Source: Rhodoferax sp.
GTDB lineage: Bacteria > Pseudomonadota > Gammaproteobacteria > Burkholderiales > Burkholderiaceae_C
Direction: 5' to 3'
Assembly: GCA_020048795.1 (NCBI GenBank)
Contig: JAIFMA010000225.1
Coordinates: 1-9,026, forward strand
Length of the DNA: 9,026 bases
Shown here: positions 4,269 through 9,026 of the stretch, piece by piece
How the letters are laid out: each line of letters starts with the position of its first letter
Numbering within the stretch: the first letter of the stretch is position 1
The notes under the pieces: model-generated
Told to the model about the DNA's origin: nothing
Seen by the model: only the letters and a program-made list of their open reading frames with translations
Database searches by the model: none
Program-made: the position numbers and the translations under genes

Positions 4269-5566
4269 GCGAAGACGACCCTTTTTCTGAATTTGGGCAG
4301 GACCGGACGATCATCAAGCCGTCTGCAGGACGCCCAAATCGGGCATCCGTTCAGGTGCCTATTGCCGCAGCGCAACCAGAGAGCATTGCGTTGCCCGAAA
4401 TACCCGTTGCGGTCGGATTGAGTCCCTTGTTGCAGCTTGCCTCGTCGCTGCTGGTGACGGGTTCGCGCATCAGAACAATGCCACAACATGCCAACCCCGC
4501 AGCACTGCGTGCAGCTCTGGTGTCTGCCGTGCAGCAATTTGAGATGTCTGCAAGGGCCCGTGGACTACCCAACGAGCAGGTCCTGGCAGGTCGATATATT
4601 CTTTGTACTTTTGTGGACGAGTGTGCATCAAACACCCCTTGGGGTGGTTCTGGTGTCTGGTCAACCCATAGCTTGCTGGTCCACTTTCATAGTGAGTCAT
4701 GGGGTGGTGAAAAGGTATTTCAGTTGTTGGGCAAACTCGCCGAGAATGTGGGTGCCAATCGCGGCCTGCTTGAGCTGATCTACGCTGTACTTTCCTTGGG
4801 TTTTGAAGGGCGTTACCGTGTGCTTCAAAACGGTCAGGCGCAGCTGGATGGCGTACGCGAGAAACTGGCCCTGATGTTGCGGGAACAAAGTGGCACCTCC
4901 AACCCGGAACTTTCGCCACATTGGGCCGGCATCAGCACAGCAGGACGGGGACTCAGTGACGGACTTCCGGTGTGGGTGGCAGCATCTGTGGCAGTGCTGG
5001 TTTTGGCTGGCATCTTCATGATCCTGCAAATTCTCCTGTCCGGGCAATCCGATGATGTATTTGCCAGCATACAGTCGATGGATGTCAAGGCAGCCGCCTT
5101 GCCGGTGGCGGTGCCCGCCGTCCCGGCCGCCAAGCCCAGGTTGTCGGGATTCCTCAAGCCCGAGATCGATGCCGGATTGGTTGAAGTGCGTGATCTGGCA
5201 GATCGCTCGATCATTACCATTCGGGGTGACGGATTCTTCAATCCAGGAAGTGCTGAAGTCGAGTCGAAGGTTCTCCCCCTGCTCAACCGCATAGCTGACG
5301 AGTTAGCCGGCATCCCTGGGCAGATCCTGGTGACTGGCCATACAGACAACCAGCCCATACGCTCGGCCCGTTATCCTTCCAATTGGCACCTGTCGCAAGA
5401 TAGGGCCCAATCGGTGAGAGAAATAATGTCTGAAAAGATCAAGCCCGAGCGGATTCGCTCAGAGGGTTTGGCTGACACTCAATCGGTTGGTGACAACTCG
5501 ACTACTTCTGGACGCGCGAAAAACAGGCGCGTCGAAATTACCCTGACGCTTGCACAGGCTGCGTGA
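4265..5566 (+). CDS. tssL: Type VI secretion TssL (DotU/IcmH) with C-terminal OmpA-like domain
   Basis: TssL is the tail-anchored inner-membrane partner of TssM and TssK in the secretion membrane complex. The 433-residue protein has a polar, disordered N-terminus (1-50) and a cytoplasmic DotU domain (about 50-210). That domain carries the family signature YILCTFVDECASNTPWG (111-127), the segment SWGGEKVF (145-152) and LIYAVLSLGFEGRYR (171-185). A single membrane helix at about 234-258 follows, then a Pro/Ala-rich periplasmic linker (275-292) and an OmpA-like domain (about 300-428). The OmpA part shows TGHTDN (357-362), LSQDRAQSV (376-384) and NRRVEI (420-425); D361 and R380 fit the peptidoglycan-contact residues of the family. 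The fused domain makes this the peptidoglycan-anchored TssL type; plain TssL proteins use a separate TagL. ATG 4265 is the only possible upstream start in frame. The gap to tssM is 29 nt. Confidence 0.95.
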   Translation: MSEDDPFSEFGQDRTIIKPSAGRPNRASVQVPIAAAQPESIALPEIPVAVGLSPLLQLASSLLVTGSRIRTMPQHANPAALRAALVSAVQQFEMSARARGLPNEQVLAGRYILCTFVDECASNTPWGGSGVWSTHSLLVHFHSESWGGEKVFQLLGKLAENVGANRGLLELIYAVLSLGFEGRYRVLQNGQAQLDGVREKLALMLREQSGTSNPELSPHWAGISTAGRGLSDGLPVWVAASVAVLVLAGIFMILQILLSGQSDDVFASIQSMDVKAAALPVAVPAVPAAKPRLSGFLKPEIDAGLVEVRDLADRSIITIRGDGFFNPGSAEVESKVLPLLNRIADELAGIPGQILVTGHTDNQPIRSARYPSNWHLSQDRAQSVREIMSEKIKPERIRSEGLADTQSVGDNSTTSGRAKNRRVEITLTLAQAA

Positions 5567-5595
5567 CCTGCGTGGCCTGTTTTTAGGATTTGTCG

Positions 5596-8500
5596 ATGAA
5601 GCGATGGACGAACTGGTTGATAAGCCCCTTGGTGTTGGGTGCATTGGGTGTCTTGGCGTTGACTGCGCTGTTCTGGTGGTTTGGTCCGCTGCTGGCCATT
5701 GGCAGTTGGCGGCCTCTTGACGGCTGGATTTCACGCGTTCTGATCATTGCATTAACCTGGTGCTTGTGGATTGGCCGGTTTGTCTGGTTGGCTTGGCGCC
5801 AGCGCAAGGCCAACTCAGCACTTTTGAAGGGCATTTCCATCGGTACAAGTGCGGCTGATCGGGAAACTGAAGTCCTCAGCCTGCGGTTCAAGGAGGCTCT
5901 TGACAAACTCAAGAGCAGCCGAAAGGATAACGCCTGGATTAGCAGCAAAAATTCTTTGTACGAATTGCCCTGGTATGTATTTATTGGCGCGCCAGGTTCC
6001 GGCAAAACAACCGCGCTCCAAAATGCCGGTTTGCAGTTTCTTTTGACCGATGGTGGCAAAGGCGGGGCAGTCAAGGGAATTGGCGGCACACGCAACTGCG
6101 ATTGGTGGTTTACCAGCGAGGCCGTGCTTATTGATACGGCGGGGCGTTACACCACGCAGGAGTCGGACAGTGAAGTGGATGCAAGAGCTTGGGACAATTT
6201 TTTGTCACTGCTTCGCAAGGCCAGGCCGCGCCGTCCAATCAACGGTGTTCTATTAACCATCAACATTCAGGACTTGCTGCAGCAGAATGCTACCGAAAGG
6301 AAGGAACATGCGGAGAAGTTGAGCAATCGTTTGCATGAACTACAGGATAAATTGGGCATCAAGGTGCCCATTTATGTACTCATCACCAAAACCGATCTCA
6401 TCGCGGGCTTCAATGAAACCTTTGATGCTTACAACAAAGAACAGCGAGACCAAGTTTGGGGTTTCACTTTTGACGCCACTGCTCCGGACCCTGCACTGAC
6501 AACTTTTGGTACTCTCTTTGAGGCGCTTGAACAACGCATCAACAGTGCTTTGTTCGAGCGTCTTCAGTCCGAACGTGACGTGGCAAAACGCGCCCGGATG
6601 TTCAGTTTTCCGATGGAGTTTTCCAGTTTGCGACCCGTGTTGGGTGAATTTCTTGCTCATGTATTTCCAACGGGCGGCGCGGTTCAGGCAGACGTTCGCT
6701 TGCGCGGGGTTTACTTCACCAGTGGTACGCAGGAAGGCACACCCATTGATCGAGTGATGGCATCACTTGCGCGTTCATTTGGGCTCCAGGCCCGCGCCAC
6801 CGCTATTGCCGGGCAGCATGGCAAAAGTTTCTTCTTGAGGCGTCTGCTGCAAGACCTAATTTTTCCGGAGCAACACTTGGTGGCCTTCAATGCTGTGGCC
6901 GAGCGCAATCGCTTGATGATGCGAGTGGTCGGGTTTGGGATGGTTGGCTTGGTTGCAGTTGTCCTATTGGCCGGGTGGACGTCAAGCTGGTTCAGAAACC
7001 AAGGCTATTTACAACAGATCGCTTTGAAGCTGCCACCTTTGCGCCAATCAGTGGAGTCTTTGCCGCCGCCCCAGTCAGGAGACATGACGCCATTGCCCTC
7101 CGTTCTGACAGCGGTACGCGGGGCCGCTGAAACGCCGTCTTTCAATTTGTCAAACCCGCCCATGCTCAACACGCTGGGGCTTTATCAAGGCGACAAACTT
7201 GATGCGGCAGCCCAAATCGCCCACCGTCGTCTGCTGGAGCACGCCTTGCTGCCCAGAGTGGCCAAACGCCTGGAGGAACGCCTGCGTGCCAGCAACAAGG
7301 ACAATCTGGAGCAGGCCTACGAGGCACTCAAGGGCTACCTCATGCTCTTCACGCCAGAAAAATTCGATCAGGAAGCCCTCAAGGGATGGATCTCGGTGGA
7401 TTGGGACATCAACCTCCAGAGCAGCCTGACTCCGGACCAACGCAAACAACTCGACCGCCATCTGGATGCGCTGCTCGCCCTCGGGGCGCCCGCGCAAACA
7501 CAGATGATGGACAAAAATCTCGTCGACAGCACACGAGAGATGTTGTCAGCATTTCCCCTTGAGTACCGCATCTACAGCCGACTCAAACGGCAGTACCGGG
7601 GCGATTTGCCAGAGTTTTCTGTTGCCCGTGCAGCTGGGCCCAATGCCCAGCAAGTTTTCGAACGCATAAGCGGTGAGCCGATCAGCAAGGGAATATTGGG
7701 GTTCTACTCAAAAGACGGTTATCAGAAAGCGTTTCAGGGATCAGTTCAGTCAGCCGCCCTGAAACTAGCCTCGGAAGAGGCTTGGGTTCTGGGGGTGCGC
7801 ACGCAAGCCAAGATCTCGGATGTCACCGGGACCGATCTGAGCGACCGGGTTCGGCGTCTTTATCTGCAGGACTATGTCAAGGTGTGGGACCAGTATCTGG
7901 GGGATGTGCGGCTCATCAAACTCGGTGGCGTAGCCAGTGGCATGGAAGCAGCGCGCGTGCTGTCGGCGGTGGACTCCCCACTGGCAACGTACTTCAGGGC
8001 CGTGGCGAGGGAAACCACCCTGATTCCGCCGGCAGGACAGGCCGCGCAAAGCGTCAGCGGAATAGTCGCGGATCAGGCGATCAAGGCCAAGGATGACATG
8101 GCCAAACTCGCAGGAGTGCAACCGGCACCTGCTGCAACAAGTGGTGGCCCCGTCGAACGCATTGTTGACAGCCACTTTGCCGCCGTCCATCGGCTGGTGG
8201 ATGGAAACCCCGCCCCGATTGACGAGGTCATCAAGTTGTTTGGTGAACTCTATGCTCAGTTGCAAGCGGTGGATTCAGCACAAAAGAGCAAGGCCCCCCC
8301 GCCGCCAACTGGTGGCGCGGACCGCGTAAAAGCCGCTGCTGGCACCCAGCCCGAACCGATCCGGTCCATGTTGGTGGCCTTGGCCGATGCGGGCGCCAAA
8401 GGGACTCGAGATGGGGAAAGAGAAGTTTTGACCAACGAGCTCAAGCCAATTTTTGACTTTTGTAATCGAGCCATTACCAACCGCTATCCTTTTGCTTCCG

Positions 8501-9026
8501 GTTCGCAGTCTGATGTATTGCCTGATGATTTTGGTCAGTTGTTTGGAGGCGGTGGCCTACTGGACGATTTTTACCAGCGGCGTCTGGCTGCTTTGGTCAA
8601 TACTGGATCCAACCCCTGGACTTACAAACCTCTTGCCGACGGTGCCAAACCAACAACCCCAGCCGCCTTGGCCGATTTTCAGCGAGCGGCCCGCATCAAG
8701 GAGGGGTTTTTCCGCGCCAACGGAAAGACACCCGGGTTCAAATTGGAAATTCGTGCCGTGGAGATGGCCGAGGGCCTGAAGGAGTTGTCGCTGGACATTG
8801 ATGGGCAGATATTGAAATTTGTGGCCGGCAATTCAGCATCGTCGGTCCTGAACTGGCCCAGCCAGAAAGTGAGTTCCCAGATTCGTTTGACGACTGTTCC
8901 CCCGGTCGCTCCCCTTGGTTTCGAAGGCCCCTGGGCGCTGTTCCGGTTGTTTGATCGGTTTGAGGTTCAGCCCTCACCCCAGCCGGAAAAGTTCACTGTG
9001 CTTCTTAATCTGGAGGGCAAACGGGT
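5596..9026 (+). CDS. tssM: Type VI secretion membrane protein TssM (IcmF), 3' end cut by window edge
   Basis: TssM (IcmF/VasK) spans the inner membrane and, in the canonical complex, reaches the periplasm to bind TssJ; it forms the core channel with TssL. The frame is open for 1143 codons to the edge; TssM proteins are usually about 1150-1300 residues, so little is missing. The ATG at 5596 has AGGA 8 nt upstream. Two N-terminal membrane helices (about 9-33 and 44-66) precede a cytoplasmic NTPase-like domain with an intact Walker A GAPGSGKT (131-138), DTAGR (180-184) and a TKTD motif (264-267). A third helix lies at about 443-461, followed by a large periplasmic region with a short Ala/Pro linker (about 900-904, PPPP). 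The C-terminal IcmF part includes GPWALFRLFDRFEV and ends at FTVLLNLEGKR just before the edge. Because the Walker A is intact, NTP binding is possible; some TssM proteins lack it. No frameshift is seen. Confidence 0.96.
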   Translation, partial: MKRWTNWLISPLVLGALGVLALTALFWWFGPLLAIGSWRPLDGWISRVLIIALTWCLWIGRFVWLAWRQRKANSALLKGISIGTSAADRETEVLSLRFKEALDKLKSSRKDNAWISSKNSLYELPWYVFIGAPGSGKTTALQNAGLQFLLTDGGKGGAVKGIGGTRNCDWWFTSEAVLIDTAGRYTTQESDSEVDARAWDNFLSLLRKARPRRPINGVLLTINIQDLLQQNATERKEHAEKLSNRLHELQDKLGIKVPIYVLITKTDLIAGFNETFDAYNKEQRDQVWGFTFDATAPDPALTTFGTLFEALEQRINSALFERLQSERDVAKRARMFSFPMEFSSLRPVLGEFLAHVFPTGGAVQADVRLRGVYFTSGTQEGTPIDRVMASLARSFGLQARATAIAGQHGKSFFLRRLLQDLIFPEQHLVAFNAVAERNRLMMRVVGFGMVGLVAVVLLAGWTSSWFRNQGYLQQIALKLPPLRQSVESLPPPQSGDMTPLPSVLTAVRGAAETPSFNLSNPPMLNTLGLYQGDKLDAAAQIAHRRLLEHALLPRVAKRLEERLRASNKDNLEQAYEALKGYLMLFTPEKFDQEALKGWISVDWDINLQSSLTPDQRKQLDRHLDALLALGAPAQTQMMDKNLVDSTREMLSAFPLEYRIYSRLKRQYRGDLPEFSVARAAGPNAQQVFERISGEPISKGILGFYSKDGYQKAFQGSVQSAALKLASEEAWVLGVRTQAKISDVTGTDLSDRVRRLYLQDYVKVWDQYLGDVRLIKLGGVASGMEAARVLSAVDSPLATYFRAVARETTLIPPAGQAAQSVSGIVADQAIKAKDDMAKLAGVQPAPAATSGGPVERIVDSHFAAVHRLVDGNPAPIDEVIKLFGELYAQLQAVDSAQKSKAPPPPTGGADRVKAAAGTQPEPIRSMLVALADAGAKGTRDGEREVLTNELKPIFDFCNRAITNRYPFASGSQSDVLPDDFGQLFGGGGLLDDFYQRRLAALVNTGSNPWTYKPLADGAKPTTPAALADFQRAARIKEGFFRANGKTPGFKLEIRAVEMAEGLKELSLDIDGQILKFVAGNSASSVLNWPSQKVSSQIRLTTVPPVAPLGFEGPWALFRLFDRFEVQPSPQPEKFTVLLNLEGKR

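Noticed and set aside
3962..4537. Minus-strand frame of 191 codons across the tssK/tssL junction
   Set aside because: Antisense to two clearly conserved genes, with Cys/His/Arg-rich composition typical of shadow frames and no recognisable domain.

Overview
The window looks like a chromosomal segment of a betaproteobacterium, most likely Burkholderiales/Comamonadaceae-like. This is inferred from moderately high GC by eye, a SWIB protein with an H1-like Lys/Ala/Pro tail, an aldolase-type RraA and a TssK-TssL-TssM type VI secretion block. No rRNA, tRNA or CRISPR array is visible.

Left part (1-1632): a dipeptide ABC-transporter permease (DppB-like) runs off the left edge on the minus strand. Upstream of it, also on minus, lies a SWIB-domain gene with its own hairpin terminator. 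That gene is broken: the histone-like tail and the SWIB domain are in different frames and the linker between them is missing. Divergently on plus is an RraA / 4-hydroxy-4-methyl-2-oxoglutarate aldolase-family gene that keeps the full aldolase motif.

Middle part (1633-2865): about 1.2 kb with no intact gene. It is an insertion-sequence graveyard holding three decayed transposase pieces: an ISAs1-type fragment (minus), an integrase-type transposase N-terminus with an internal deletion (plus), and an IS630-type HTH-region fragment (minus). It also holds a 10-bp inverted repeat downstream of rraA, and then a strong-looking sigma-70 promoter facing the secretion genes.

Right part (2866-9026): tssK, tssL and tssM, an apparent operon for the type VI secretion baseplate and membrane complex. 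TssK is the baseplate adaptor. TssL is the DotU-type inner-membrane protein and here carries a C-terminal OmpA-like peptidoglycan-binding domain. TssM is the large IcmF-type inner-membrane protein with an intact Walker A motif; it is cut by the right edge probably only a few tens of residues before its end. No tssJ lipoprotein gene lies directly upstream of tssK.

The most unusual pattern is at the translation starts. Neither tssK nor tssL has a convincing Shine-Dalgarno sequence of its own. Each is preceded by a tiny ORF whose stop overlaps the gene start as ATGA; the tssL one has a strong ribosome binding site. This suggests translational coupling through leader mini-ORFs. I see no wholly new system here: the secretion locus is a known type, and the novelty candidates are its start-site architecture and the IS-riddled junction.
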